Assembly: GCA_015039465.1 (NCBI GenBank)
Contig: MU130622.1
Location: forward strand, 142,858 to 206,857
Length of the DNA: 64,000 nucleotides
Source of the DNA: Phlegmacium glaucopus
Lineage: Eukaryota > Basidiomycota > Agaricomycetes > Agaricales > Cortinariaceae
Reading direction: 5' to 3'
Of this stretch, positions 54,334 to 63,476 are shown piece after piece. The first letter of the stretch is position 1. Each line of letters opens with the position of its first letter. The notes beneath the pieces were generated by a model. It made no database searches, had not been told where the DNA came from, and was given only the letters and a program-made list of their open reading frames with translations. The translations under genes and the position numbers were made by a program.

Positions 54334-57249
54334 TTAAACGAGGTGATGGTTCTGTTTATAAAGCGTCAACGTGTCAGCGGCGTTTTTGATGTGTGTTTCC
54401 GGTTCCCACGTTGCTTCGGAGATCGGGTAATCTTTCCATCGGATCTTGAACTGATATCCGCGTCCTCGTTTTCTGTGTCCTATGATCGATTCCACTTCGT
54501 ATTCTTCCTGTCCGTCAACGATTTCAGCAGGTGGTTTTAGGAAGTTTGGTCCGTGTATTTCGTTTTCGACATATGGCATGAGGAGGTATGCATGGAAAAC
54601 GTTATGGATCTTCCATGTTTCAGGAAGTTTCAGTCGATAGGTAAGGGGTCCAAGGACTTTCTCGATGAAGAATGGTCCTTCTCGTCTTGGTGCGATCTTT
54701 TTGTTGTAATTTGTTTTCAAATTTCGAGAGTCTAACCAGACTAGTTGTCCTTCTTTGAATGGTTGGAAATTCGACCTGATCCTGTTTTCCATGCGATGTC
54801 TTGCCAATTCGTGAGCTGCGAGAGCTTCCTCTCGGTCTTTGAGTAATTTCCGCGTTCGTTCTTCAACTGCAGGGAACTGCGTGTTTTCAAATGAAAGGGG
54901 AACGGCAATGGGTGAAGATCCCATGATCAGTTCGAAAGGAGTTTGCATTCTTCCGGAGTGTCTTCGGTTATTATGGGTGAATTCAAGTGTTGGTAAAGCG
55001 GATAACCAGTTTGTCGGGTTGTCAAAACAATAAATAGAGAGGTATGCTTCGATCTCTTGGTTAAAACGTTCAGTGGTTCCGTCAGACTGTGGATGAAAGG
55101 CCGTTATCTTCGCATGTTCTATTCCTAGTAATTCGAAGAGATTTTCGATGGCTTTGGCAGTAAATCGAGGGTCTCTGTCGGAGATGATCTTGTCGGGAAG
55201 TCCAAATCGTTTGTAGAGGTTGTCGAGTAAAAATTGGGCAATGTCTTCTGAAGTACATGTTTTTGCGCAAGGGACAAGAATCACCCCCTTTGTAAGTCCG
55301 TGGTCGACCACGACCAAGATAGCATCTTTGCCGTCAATTGGTGGTAAATCTGTAATTAAGTCCATGGAGCAATTAGCGAAAGGTCTTGAGTCTTTGGGTC
55401 CTTCGATTGGTAAAAACGATGGTTTTGAAGGGTTTCTATTGATCTTGAACTGTTGACAATCGGAGCAGCCTTTCACATAGTTCTTCACAAAGGTACGAAG
55501 TCCAGGCCACCAATAGTGTAGGGCGATTGAATTGTAAGTTTCTAATTCTCCTGGGTGTCCAGCGGTTGGAGAGTCGTGAAATTGTTTGATTAGTTTCAAG
55601 CGAAGGTCACGGTTTTGAGGGATATAATTCTTTCCCTTGTAAAACAAGATCGGTTTTCCCATGAACTCCTCAGTTGACCAGTCGTGAAGATCACTTCGTA
55701 GATTAGAAGGTCCTTTTTCAAGTAATGAGCGTAATCCATCAGCAGCATCGGTGTCCATATCAGTAGAGTTGGCAATTTGTTTTTGTAAATCAAGGTCGAC
55801 CAGGTTGACAAATAGGGAGTCGGGCAACATCGTGATGTCTTCGTTGTCGTTGTCATCTTTGGGGCAGAAATCAGCCCGTCGAGACAGGGCGTCAGATTGA
55901 ATCATCTTATTTCCGGGTAAATGGATGAGATTGACATTGAATTCTGAAAGGAATAGCGACCATCGGGCTTGTCGTCTGTTCAGTTTTTGTGCTGTTCGAT
56001 AATAAGTCAAATTTTTATGGTCAGAATAGACCGTCGTAGTGTGTTCAGACCCAAGGATATAGTGTCTCCAATCGGTTAAGGCTCTAATGATGGCTAAGAG
56101 CTCACGATCGTAGATTTCATAGTTCCGTTCGGTCGGTGAGAAGCTTTTCGATAAGAAGGCTACAGGGTGTCGGTCTCCGTTCATGTCTGTTTGAGTAAGG
56201 ACTGCGCCTGATGCGTATTTCGAAGCATCTGATTCAATTTGGAAAGGTCGGGTTGGATCAGGCATTCGTAAAACTGGTTCCTCAGTAAAGCGTTGTTTCA
56301 ATAGTTCGAAGGTTTCTTGGCATTTATCGGTCCATTCAAAAGGCGTATCTTTCTTTAAAAGATTGTTTAGCGGTTGGCATAAATCAGAGAAATGTCGGAT
56401 GAATCGTCGATAAAAGTTTCCGAATCCTAAAAAGGATCGTACTTCTTTAACGGAAGTGGGAGTCGGCCAGTCTCGGATGCCTTTGAGTTTGGTTGGGTCC
56501 ATGGAGATCTTGCCTTCTTCAATGATCATTCCAAGATATTCGACTTTCTTCTTATTGAATTCGCATTTCTTTGGCTTCAAATAGAGATCGTTTTCCCGTA
56601 GACGTTGTAAAACCTTTTTCGTAATTTTCTCGAGATCCTTTTCATTCTTTGCAAAGATCAGGATGTCGTCCATGTAAACAATGATATAATCGCCTTCGAT
56701 GAGATCTTCAAAGATAGAATCCATCATTGCTTGGAACGTTGCCGGTGAATTACACATTCCGAAGAACATTACTGTCGGTTCAAATAATCCTCGATTTGTT
56801 TTGAACGCAGCTTTCCATTCATCTCCTTTAGCAATCCTGACATTGTTATAACCTCTTAGGACATCAAGCTTTGTGAAACAAGTTGCGCCTTTGAGTTTGT
56901 CCATGATTTCGGTGATAAGCGGGAGTGGATAAGCATTCTTGACTGTATGTTCGTTCAAGTATCGGTAATCTTGACAGGGCCGAAGCTTTCCGTCTTTCTT
57001 TGATACAAAGAAGAAAGGTGAAGCCATCGGGGATTTCGATTTTCGAATGTATTTTCGGTCGAGATTTTCTTTGAGGAATTTGTCCAATTCGATTTGTTCT
57101 GCCGGTGTAAGGTTGTACGTTTTGAAAGATTTCGGTTGGAAAGTCGGTTTCGTTTCGATCTTATGGTCCCAGGGTCGTTCTTCAGGAAATCTGTCCGCCT
57201 TTTTCTCATCAAATACATCTAAGTATTCATGATACTCCGGTGGTACTAT
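54334..57249 (-). CDS. pol: Gypsy reverse transcriptase, RNase H, integrase and chromodomain
   Basis: Open from just after the TAA (VPPEYHEYLDVFDEKKADRF). RT motifs include LRPCQDYRYLNEHT, LDVLRGYNNVRIAKGDEWKA and catalytic YMDD in IIVYMDDILIFA. RNase H begins IESDASKYASGAVLTQ. The integrase zinc domain is H-H-C-C (HDSPTAGHPG ... GCSDCQQF). The DDE triad is in MDLITDLPP, IISDRDPRF and SDGTTERFNQEIE. A C-terminal chromodomain (YEVESIIGHRKRGRGYQFKI then RWKDYPISEATWEPE) marks a chromovirus and would steer integration by binding chromatin. No further stops or frameshifts are seen in this segment. Confidence 0.95.
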   Translation of the reverse strand: MVPPEYHEYLDVFDEKKADRFPEERPWDHKIETKPTFQPKSFKTYNLTPAEQIELDKFLKENLDRKYIRKSKSPMASPFFFVSKKDGKLRPCQDYRYLNEHTVKNAYPLPLITEIMDKLKGATCFTKLDVLRGYNNVRIAKGDEWKAAFKTNRGLFEPTVMFFGMCNSPATFQAMMDSIFEDLIEGDYIIVYMDDILIFAKNEKDLEKITKKVLQRLRENDLYLKPKKCEFNKKKVEYLGMIIEEGKISMDPTKLKGIRDWPTPTSVKEVRSFLGFGNFYRRFIRHFSDLCQPLNNLLKKDTPFEWTDKCQETFELLKQRFTEEPVLRMPDPTRPFQIESDASKYASGAVLTQTDMNGDRHPVAFLSKSFSPTERNYEIYDRELLAIIRALTDWRHYILGSEHTTTVYSDHKNLTYYRTAQKLNRRQARWSLFLSEFNVNLIHLPGNKMIQSDALSRRADFCPKDDNDNEDITMLPDSLFVNLVDLDLQKQIANSTDMDTDAADGLRSLLEKGPSNLRSDLHDWSTEEFMGKPILFYKGKNYIPQNRDLRLKLIKQFHDSPTAGHPGELETYNSIALHYWWPGLRTFVKNYVKGCSDCQQFKINRNPSKPSFLPIEGPKDSRPFANCSMDLITDLPPIDGKDAILVVVDHGLTKGVILVPCAKTCTSEDIAQFLLDNLYKRFGLPDKIISDRDPRFTAKAIENLFELLGIEHAKITAFHPQSDGTTERFNQEIEAYLSIYCFDNPTNWLSALPTLEFTHNNRRHSGRMQTPFELIMGSSPIAVPLSFENTQFPAVEERTRKLLKDREEALAAHELARHRMENRIRSNFQPFKEGQLVWLDSRNLKTNYNKKIAPRREGPFFIEKVLGPLTYRLKLPETWKIHNVFHAYLLMPYVENEIHGPNFLKPPAEIVDGQEEYEVESIIGHRKRGRGYQFKIRWKDYPISEATWEPETHIKNAADTLTLYKQNHHLV

Positions 57250-57930
57250 TTATTCGACAGGGATATCAGGCTTGGTGTCGTATTTCATAGCCAGATCTTG
57301 TGAAGCAGAGGTTTTCGCATTGATCCAATATTCATTGTCCATTTCGCCATTGATAAAAGCGACGAGTACTGATATTTCATCGTCGTCGGTGGGGTTCTGT
57401 GTTCGATTGAGATATTCTTCAATATCATCTTCATCTTCAACAGTGGTGGGTTTTGAGGGTGTCCTAAAAATCGGTTTCCGTGGTAATTCTTCTTTCGGTT
57501 GTTCGGGTCTGCGCCATGTAAGGGTCTCTTTCTTCCAATCTATTTCGGGATTATTTTCTTTGAGCCAGGTCGCTCCAAGAATAATCTTGTGTTTCCCTAG
57601 TCCGGTGACTAAAAGTCGGTTCATCTTCTTTCGTCCGAGGACATTGATCTCGAGGTTTACGTAATGTTTGATTGTGCCTCGTTTGTTCAGGGTACCGTCG
57701 ACGTTAAAAACTTTGATGGGAGCATTTAAGGTTTTGATCGTGAATTTCTGTGTTCTCACGAAGTTTTGGTCGATGAACTTTCCGTCTGCGCCAGAGTCGA
57801 TAAAGGCTTGTTCGATGATTTCCGAATCCTTTTGTGTTTCACTCGTTATAGAAATAGGTATTTTCATTCGGTGTAAGTTTAAACGAGGTACTAAGCAATT
57901 GGATATGGATAGCGTGGGAGAAACTGACAT
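57250..57930 (-). CDS. Gypsy protease segment of pol
   Basis: Retropepsin-like aspartic protease with the active-site motif IDSGADGKFID at about residue 41. ILGATWLKENNPEIDW (the ATWL flap-side block) is the usual Gypsy pattern. It lies in the same frame as the downstream RT frame and is separated from it only by the TAA at 57252-57250. Expression is probably by -1 frameshift from gag, or from its own ATG at 57930, 18 bases after the gag stop. Confidence 0.88.
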   Translation of the reverse strand: MSVSPTLSISNCLVPRLNLHRMKIPISITSETQKDSEIIEQAFIDSGADGKFIDQNFVRTQKFTIKTLNAPIKVFNVDGTLNKRGTIKHYVNLEINVLGRKKMNRLLVTGLGKHKIILGATWLKENNPEIDWKKETLTWRRPEQPKEELPRKPIFRTPSKPTTVEDEDDIEEYLNRTQNPTDDDEISVLVAFINGEMDNEYWINAKTSASQDLAMKYDTKPDIPVE

Positions 57931-57947
57931 CGATTCAGTTCTCCGCT

Positions 57948-58958
57948 TTAAAAACCCTCATCTCCTACTTCGACAATCTGTTCGTCTTCGTTGATTCCGA
58001 GTTGAAGGTTGGCAAGTTTGTCGTGTTCTTCTTTGGTCAGCCCTTTGATCAAAGCGTGGATGTCTTTGACTGTCGGTTTCTTCTGATTGTTTCTGTTGTT
58101 GGTGTTCGAGGATCCTTGGTTTCTATTTCCTTGGTATCCTCCTTTCTTTTCTTTGCAATCTCTGGAGATGTGGCCGGGCTTGTCACATTTAAAACAAAGA
58201 CCTTTGCGCATGTATTCTCCTCGTTTTTTGTAGCTCATCGCGTCGACGTCCATGGCGTCTGGGTCAGTTCGTCTGTTGTTTGAGGACCAGTTCCTCCCTT
58301 CGTATTTCGGTTTTTCTTCTCTGTATACTGGGTCGTAGGGTTTTCTGTTTGGTTGTTCTGTTGACAAAAGTGCCATCGCGAATCGGTATTGCGAGTCGTA
58401 TTGAATTGCTCTGTCTTTCCAGCCTTTGATTGTCATCGGGACGTCGAGAGATAGTACGATTTTTCGGGTTAGAGATGGATTAAGGACTTTTCGGAACATC
58501 TGGATGAGGTGGATGTTATCAGAAGCACTTTTCTCCTCTAGTCCGGCCTGTCTTGTCAAAAGAGAGAATTCGGTAACTATTTGTTCGGCTGACTTCTTTC
58601 CTTGTCGTAGGAGGGCCAGTTTGTGCATGGAGTCTTGGACTCGATTCGTTTCTTTGAATTGTTCGGCGATGGTGTTATAGAAGACTTGGAGTGAGGGGAG
58701 GGTGATCGTCCCGGTTGCGTCAGTGATACTGTCAATCCATGTTTCTTTCCATTGGACTGCTTCTCCATCGGTAATGAAGGAAAGGATAAAAGCAATTTTT
58801 GGGCCATCTTCTGCGTAGGCTTTGTCGTTTACGCTCAAGTATATTTTGCATTCTTGGAGGAATGTCTTTACTTTGCGTCTGTCGCCGGTGAAAGGCGTCG
58901 GTTTGTTGATGTTTAATTCTTTCGGGACATGGAGGACGGTGGATGTTTCTCCTGCCAT
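57948..58958 (-). CDS. gag: Gypsy Gag with CCHC zinc knuckle
   Basis: Start ATG at 58958 (MAGETSTVLHVPKELNINKP); about 336 residues. The middle is a helical capsid-like region (FLQECKIYLSVNDKAY, WIDSITDATG, FYNTIAEQFKETNRVQDS, ARQAGLEEK-type segment). One CCHC nucleocapsid knuckle is present as CFKCDKPGHISRDC, followed by a Gly/Asn-rich basic tail. The stop TAA (57950-57948) directly follows the slippery heptamer GGGTTTT, so a fraction of ribosomes may shift into the pol frame. Confidence 0.92.
   Translation of the reverse strand: MAGETSTVLHVPKELNINKPTPFTGDRRKVKTFLQECKIYLSVNDKAYAEDGPKIAFILSFITDGEAVQWKETWIDSITDATGTITLPSLQVFYNTIAEQFKETNRVQDSMHKLALLRQGKKSAEQIVTEFSLLTRQAGLEEKSASDNIHLIQMFRKVLNPSLTRKIVLSLDVPMTIKGWKDRAIQYDSQYRFAMALLSTEQPNRKPYDPVYREEKPKYEGRNWSSNNRRTDPDAMDVDAMSYKKRGEYMRKGLCFKCDKPGHISRDCKEKKGGYQGNRNQGSSNTNNRNNQKKPTVKDIHALIKGLTKEEHDKLANLQLGINEDEQIVEVGDEGF
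57950..57957 (-). promoter_or_regulatory. Predicted -1 ribosomal frameshift site (gag to pol)
   Basis: Element strand reads GAG-GGT-TTT-TAA in the gag frame. G GGT TTT is an X XXY YYZ heptamer, and slipping back one base gives GGG TTT. The pol frame is the -1 frame and is open from here through the ATG at 57930. A downstream pseudoknot was not examined. Confidence 0.65.
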
Positions 58959-59141
58959 TGTTTTGTTTTTGGTTCGGTTTCGGGTTGTCGTAGAAGTAAG
59001 AAGTCCTTGCTCTATCTTCTTATACTGGATCAAGTATTTAACTTTTCACAGTATTCGTTCGGTTCGGCTCGTCGGTGTTTCGGTTTCGGGTTCGGCTAGA
59101 TATAACCAACGCTTCTAGGAAGAGAGCGTGAAGAAATACTG

Positions 59142-59153
59142 TAGCTAATTCTT
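59142..59153 (-). other. Self-complementary primer binding site of the Gypsy element
   Basis: AAGAATTAGCTA (element strand) lies one base after the 5' LTR. It is the exact reverse complement of TAGCTAATTCTT at 59328-59317 inside the LTR, the predicted RNA 5' end. It does not begin with TGG, as expected for a tRNA 3' CCA primer. The arrangement is that of self-primed Tf1/sushi elements, in which the mRNA 5' end folds back to prime reverse transcription. Confidence 0.75.
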
Positions 59154-59154
59154 T

Positions 59155-59555
59155 TGTTACAACTTCGAACGACTCAGAAGATTCTGGTCGTAAACAGTCG
59201 TATAAAAGATCGTTTCGTCGTAGTCTGAGCTCAGAAGAATACCAAGAGAAGGTTCTCGAGGTAGAGTCTTAAGAGTTTGAGAAAGTCTTAGAAGAAAGTA
59301 ACCGTGTTAGATTCTCAAGAATTAGCTAAGTGATACAAGAGAGTTTGTACGATATTTATAGTAAATAGTAAGAGTCATGCATAGAGTGAGGCGTCCGCAT
59401 GTAGGGCATGTTGTATGGTTATAAATAAGTGAAACAGTGAAAGAGGAATGGTAAACATGTGTAGAGCGGAGATGAAAAGTAAGAGATGAAAGGCATGTAG
59501 GTGAAACGAGCATGTGTTCGGTGGAGATTAGAAAAAGAAAAAGAGATTCGTAACA
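59155..59555 (-). repeat. 5' LTR of the Gypsy chromovirus
   Basis: 401 bp, identical to the other LTR except for one base seen. In element orientation U3 runs from 59555 to 59329, with TATAAATA at 59360-59353. The predicted RNA start is at 59328, and R plus U5 run to 59155. Confidence 0.95.
59353..59360 (-). promoter_or_regulatory. TATA box of the Gypsy LTR
   Basis: TATAAATA on the element strand starts 32 nt upstream of position 59328, where the 12-nt sequence complementary to the primer site begins. This spacing supports 59328 as the RNA 5' end. Confidence 0.7.
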
Positions 59556-60521
59556 GATGAGGCTATGTAAAACAATAAAAAAGAAAGAAGTACACACTGT
59601 CAAAGGAAGAATGATGAAGAGAGGACAGCTGCAAGAAGAAAAGAACAAGAAAAAGAAGAAGGAACAATAAAAAAATCTGTACAAGTGTCAAAGTGCGAGA
59701 GAAAAGAAAAGAAGGCAGTGTACATAGTCCAATAGCAAAAATATATCAACTCCATAGGCGTGTGGTCATGTCAAAAATGTGAAAGGTCCTGAGTCAACAC
59801 TTGAAAGGCGCAGCCTTGTTCCCGAGAAAACACTACTTGCCCATGATCCCATGTCGCGCAGCCTTGATAACACTTGACACACTGCGAGAATAATCCTCTG
59901 CTGCTGATTCATCTGCAATTCCTGCTTAGTCGTGATCCTCCTGGACTTCCTAAATTGTCATAAAGAGGGTGGGAAGGCTTCAGGTACCACGTGAATGATG
60001 GTTTTGGCAGTGAATGATAAGATAAGAGGTAGATGAGTGAGGATAGGGGACTGAGTGAGATCCAGGAGCGAGGGATGGCAAGATAGATGGCTGAGGGGAA
60101 GACTTGTGGGTCCATAGCCACAACAACAATGACAAAGCCTTGTACATAATGGGAGATGTAGTTGATGCGTCCATAAAGGGGCCGTTCTTGAAATGATGGA
60201 CCAAAGATACGATCAAACGCGAGCCGATGACCGATGCGAATAGTAGATTGATCGCTTTGCTGGATCACTAGCCAAGGAACGAATGGATGGTATATGCTTA
60301 GGAGCATGTCAATAGTGAAAACAATGGAGAGCATAGTGTGAGACATTGAGAGTATGATGAGCGATGGGGATGTTATTGTTGAATGAATGATTTTGTTGAC
60401 CAGAAACACGATTCAGGGCTGCTTCCAAAATAGGTAAGTGAATTTGAAGTCCGCTTATTTTCATGATGGCGACTTTTAAGCTTTCTTCTCACGCTACCAA
60501 TCAGTATTGGTGCGCGACAGC

Positions 60522-62122
60522 GAGTTGGCTGCTTTGTTGTGGTTTCCTGAAATACGGAATCTCGACGAATATCTTGTAAATTCAAGAATTTTCATCATTC
60601 TGTCGCTTATCAAATGATCATAATTTAGTTGGACATCGAGACCGCAGCAGCCAATGTTCTTGATATTGTGGCCCTCATTGATCCTTCAAAAATTGTCTCA
60701 AAAATCAAGTACCATCTTCTTGGTCATCTCCAAGAAGACATTATTCGGTTCGGGCCACTTGTGGGTGTTGCTACGGAAGTCTTTGAGTGTTTTAATGCAA
60801 TATTTTGTCATTGTTCCATACTCTCTAATCACCTTGCACCAAGTCAGGACATTGCCAACCAGCTGGCTGAACAGGAAACTGTAAAGCACCTGCTTTCCGG
60901 GGGATGGTGGGCCATAAAAGATGGAAAATGGTCTCGCTCAGGTCCCTCTGTCCGGAATTTCATCAGCACCAACAAAGTTCTACAGATGCTAATTGGATGG
61001 GGACCTCATGATGCGATATCACCAACTGGTGGGCCAATTGAACAGCTCATTGAGCTCAAAGGCCGGTTAGGTCTTCACTGACCTCGAATATTATCAAGCT
61101 TTTGCCACTCAAACGAGGCAAAGATAAGAAGTTCCAACCATGGGTTGCTATGCGGTGGAGTGATACATACAGCATTGATGCATTGAATTCAGCCGGCCTC
61201 ATTCAAATACTCTGTGGTATTGCGGAATACATGTCATTGCAAAATCTCAGGACCAGTGCAAGGTAGGAACCTGGGTCTATGCTCAATCACCATTGTCGGT
61301 CAGTTAAACTCCCTTAATACATCATATACACAAAAATATTGCTCAAAATTCAACCATTAAACTAGAACGCAATGGCAGAACCTTCAATCACAGGTCGTAT
61401 CATTGATATCCTGCAAGACACGAGCAGCAAGACATCATTAATTGCCCTTGACGTGTTCCAAGTTGCCACCATCCGCCATGAGACATTCGGAATGCCAATA
61501 TTGAAATGTCGTCTCAATGAAAAGAGGATTCTTGTTGTTCCTGCTATGGTCAGTAATTAACAGGTTTTTTTATTGCTGAACTCACCTGATGCATTGAACT
61601 GTCAAGGCCGTCCTTTTTGAGTATAACATTCAACATGATTGTCGCCACACAGGTTGCACAGCGTCTGGAAAGCGGACCGTTCTACAAGAACGAGTTGAAT
61701 CCGGCATAATGGAAATGTTCATCAAACACAAACCTATTGATGTATTCCTCATCAACACCCATGCATTCCATAATGCCCATCTAATCCAGGCAATCCTTCC
61801 ACGAGACCTGACTTCCCCGATACCATACGCACTGGACCGTCGATCACACCATGATCAAATAGCACAAAAGCTCCGCGTTACACAAGAATCAAAGCGAGCA
61901 GCGACTGCCTTGAAAGCCGCAGAAAAGAAAAAGGCAGCATCACAGAAGGTGGTGGGTTCCGACGGCATGGCAGAGAATATGGCAGCAAGCACTGCCAAAC
62001 ATCGAAAGCGAAAGCGAGGCCAAGATGTTGAGATCAACGAAGAGGAGGATGATGTGATGTACATTGATGACGGTCATGGTCCACGTGCTGAGGATATGGC
62101 AGGCGAGATTGAGTACAGGTAG
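60522..62122 (+). pseudogene. Uncharacterised long gene, 3' part (continues from 52639)
   Basis: Exons read ELAALLWFPEIRNLDEYL (60522-60575), then IVSKIKYHLLGHLQEDIIRF and RFGPLVGVATEVFECFNAI (from about 60629). A linker exon follows near 61130-61265, then GRIIDILQDTSSKTSLIALD and FEYNIQHDCRHTGCTASGKR (HxC...C cluster). PIDVFLINTHAFHNAHLIQ, a Lys/Ala-rich helix and a basic KHRKRKRGQD signal lead to an acidic end at 62122. It continues the frame and family pattern of 50024-52639, so the two pieces were one gene. No further stop was noticed, but one exon (61083-61265) fits poorly. Confidence 0.65.
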
Positions 62123-62397
62123 CATTGGATGTGGTAGATAGACGACAAGGAATGTCACGGTTAGCTGTGTAGCATGTATATGGCAGCTTTTTCGAATAGC
62201 TGTGTACAGACCAACCTGTCATGCGGATGTCTGGCGGCAGCCTCAAGGACCCTGTTGGACATATCATTGCAGGCTGATTTTTGCCAGGTTGGAATAAGGT
62301 TCTTGTCAGCCTTCATCTATATTGAGCGTCAATGTGATGTCCATCATTCCGAATGATGTTCGTGTCACATTTTGTACAATTGGCGGTGTAGGCTGGG
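62123..62397. other. Downstream flank of the uncharacterised gene
   Basis: No coding sequence. It ends at the start of the probable LTR of a second Gypsy-like element. Confidence 0.4.
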
Positions 62398-62991
62398 TGT
62401 TAAGTTTAAAGCAAAGGAGAAGTCACGTCGGAGTTACTCCGGAACGGACGGAACGGAACCGGAACAGTAACCCGGAAAGGACGTTGGCCTCAGCGTATGT
62501 GCTGTGCCGCCCAGCTCCTAAGGTGTCCTGATTTCGGAACGGAAGAAAAAGTAATAAGTCGGAAGACCTCAGTGACTTAGAGGAAAAACAAGAGGAGGGG
62601 AACTAAGTTGATATTCGAACTAAGGGAAAACATACAAGTTCGAGTACTTTAAATATAAAGAGAATTGCAACCGAAATATAGAATATAAATATAAGTGCTG
62701 CGTTCTGCTTCCGGGAAAGGTCCTGCATTCTTGGGTGAATAATCCTTGGCTAGTGTGCTGACTGATAGTGGGAAAGTGATGACAAAGGAATAGTGTTATG
62801 ACGAAGGTGTGGTAAGGTGTTTGGAATATCGTCGGAAGAGTCGGAATGATACGGAGAAGTCTCGGAGTCGGACGTAGGAGGAGTAGAGTCGGAAACGAGG
62901 GAGAGTACTGGAACGGAGTACGGACTACCGGAAACGACTCCAACGGAGTCGGACCGGAGTAACGTGTGACGGAATGTGACGGAATGTAACA
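62398..62991 (+). repeat. Probable 5' LTR of a second Gypsy-like element
   Basis: About 594 bp beginning TGTTAAG and ending ATGTAACA, giving TGTTA/TAACA inverted ends, with repeated CGGAAC/GGAACGG words inside. It is followed after about 140 bp by a start codon. The other LTR lies beyond the window, so LTR identity and target duplication cannot be checked. Confidence 0.45.
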
Positions 62992-63131
62992 GTACCTCCC
63001 TGTCAAGGCCAAGACCCTCGAGGCCACGTGTTGGTCCGTGCGAGGTTGGCGTGGTATAAAGACCGCCGGAGACTGGTTGAGATTCTTCACTTCGCATAAC
63101 AACCCAAACAACAACCCCCAAAACAACCATC

Positions 63132-63476
63132 ATGAACAACAACAACAACAACGCCGGTTCCTCCCAACAGGCCAAGTTGGAAGAGGCCCGGGCTCGGATC
63201 CGGAGCAAGCGGGAGGCGGAAGAGCGTGCGCGGGAGGCGGAGGAGAAGGAGTTGATGGAGTTGGAGGCAGCGGCAGCTGCAGAGCAGCGGGCGCGGGAGG
63301 AGGAGAAGCGGAGAGCGGAGGAGGAGAGGAAGAGAGTAGAGGCAGAGCAGAGGAGCAGAGCGGAGCAGCAGCGGAAGCTGCTGGAAATGCAGCAGGCTCG
63401 GAAAGAAGAGGAGCGGAAGAGGAGGGAAGTGGAAGTAATTGACTTAGGCGAGAGCAGTGGCGGAAGACGAAGTTGA
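63132..63476 (+). CDS. Charged coiled-coil protein, Gag-like start of the second element
   Basis: 114 residues: a poly-Asn N-terminus (MNNNNNNAGSS) and then an almost continuous Arg/Glu/Ala coiled coil (EARARIRSKREAEERAREAE). It ends IDLGESSGGRRS. Its place just after an LTR, and its composition, suggest the N-terminal part of a retrotransposon Gag-like protein. The purine-rich sequence continues in another frame (63457-63903) with a basic, Gly-rich composition, so a frameshift or decay is likely. A transposon origin is inference. Confidence 0.45.
   Translation: MNNNNNNAGSSQQAKLEEARARIRSKREAEERAREAEEKELMELEAAAAAEQRAREEEKRRAEEERKRVEAEQRSRAEQQRKLLEMQQARKEEERKRREVEVIDLGESSGGRRS

Larger units (their letters stand above)
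53036..59560 (-). mobile_element. Complete young Ty3/Gypsy chromovirus with target duplication
   Basis: LTRs of 401 bp at 53041-53441 and 59155-59555 begin TGTTAC and end GTAACA. They differ at one visible base (53057 A, 59171 G). The flanking GATGA (53036-53040, 59556-59560) is a 5-bp target duplication. The element reads on the minus strand: gag, protease, RT-RNase H-integrase-chromodomain, then two extra frames before the polypurine tract. Near-identical LTRs imply a recent insertion. It could still be active in structure except for a stop codon between protease and RT. Confidence 0.95.
52640..60521. mobile_element. Composite insertion splitting the uncharacterised gene
   Basis: Coding sequence stops after codons for KAIG (52639) and continues with ELAALLWFPEIRNLDEYL from 60522. 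The intervening 7.9 kb is thus inserted. It comprises a complete Gypsy element (53041-59555) inside about 1.35 kb of other DNA (52640-53035 and 59561-60521). That outer DNA looks like an earlier insertion, but its class is unclear: no inverted ends were found. The only direct repeat noticed near its ends is ATTGG (52634-52638 and 60506-60510), which would leave 11 unexplained bases. Confidence 0.6.

Noticed and set aside
59909..60409. 166-codon minus-strand frame inside the outer insert
   Set aside because: No recognised motif and no homologous pattern. Possibly part of the unknown insert, but support is too weak to call a gene.
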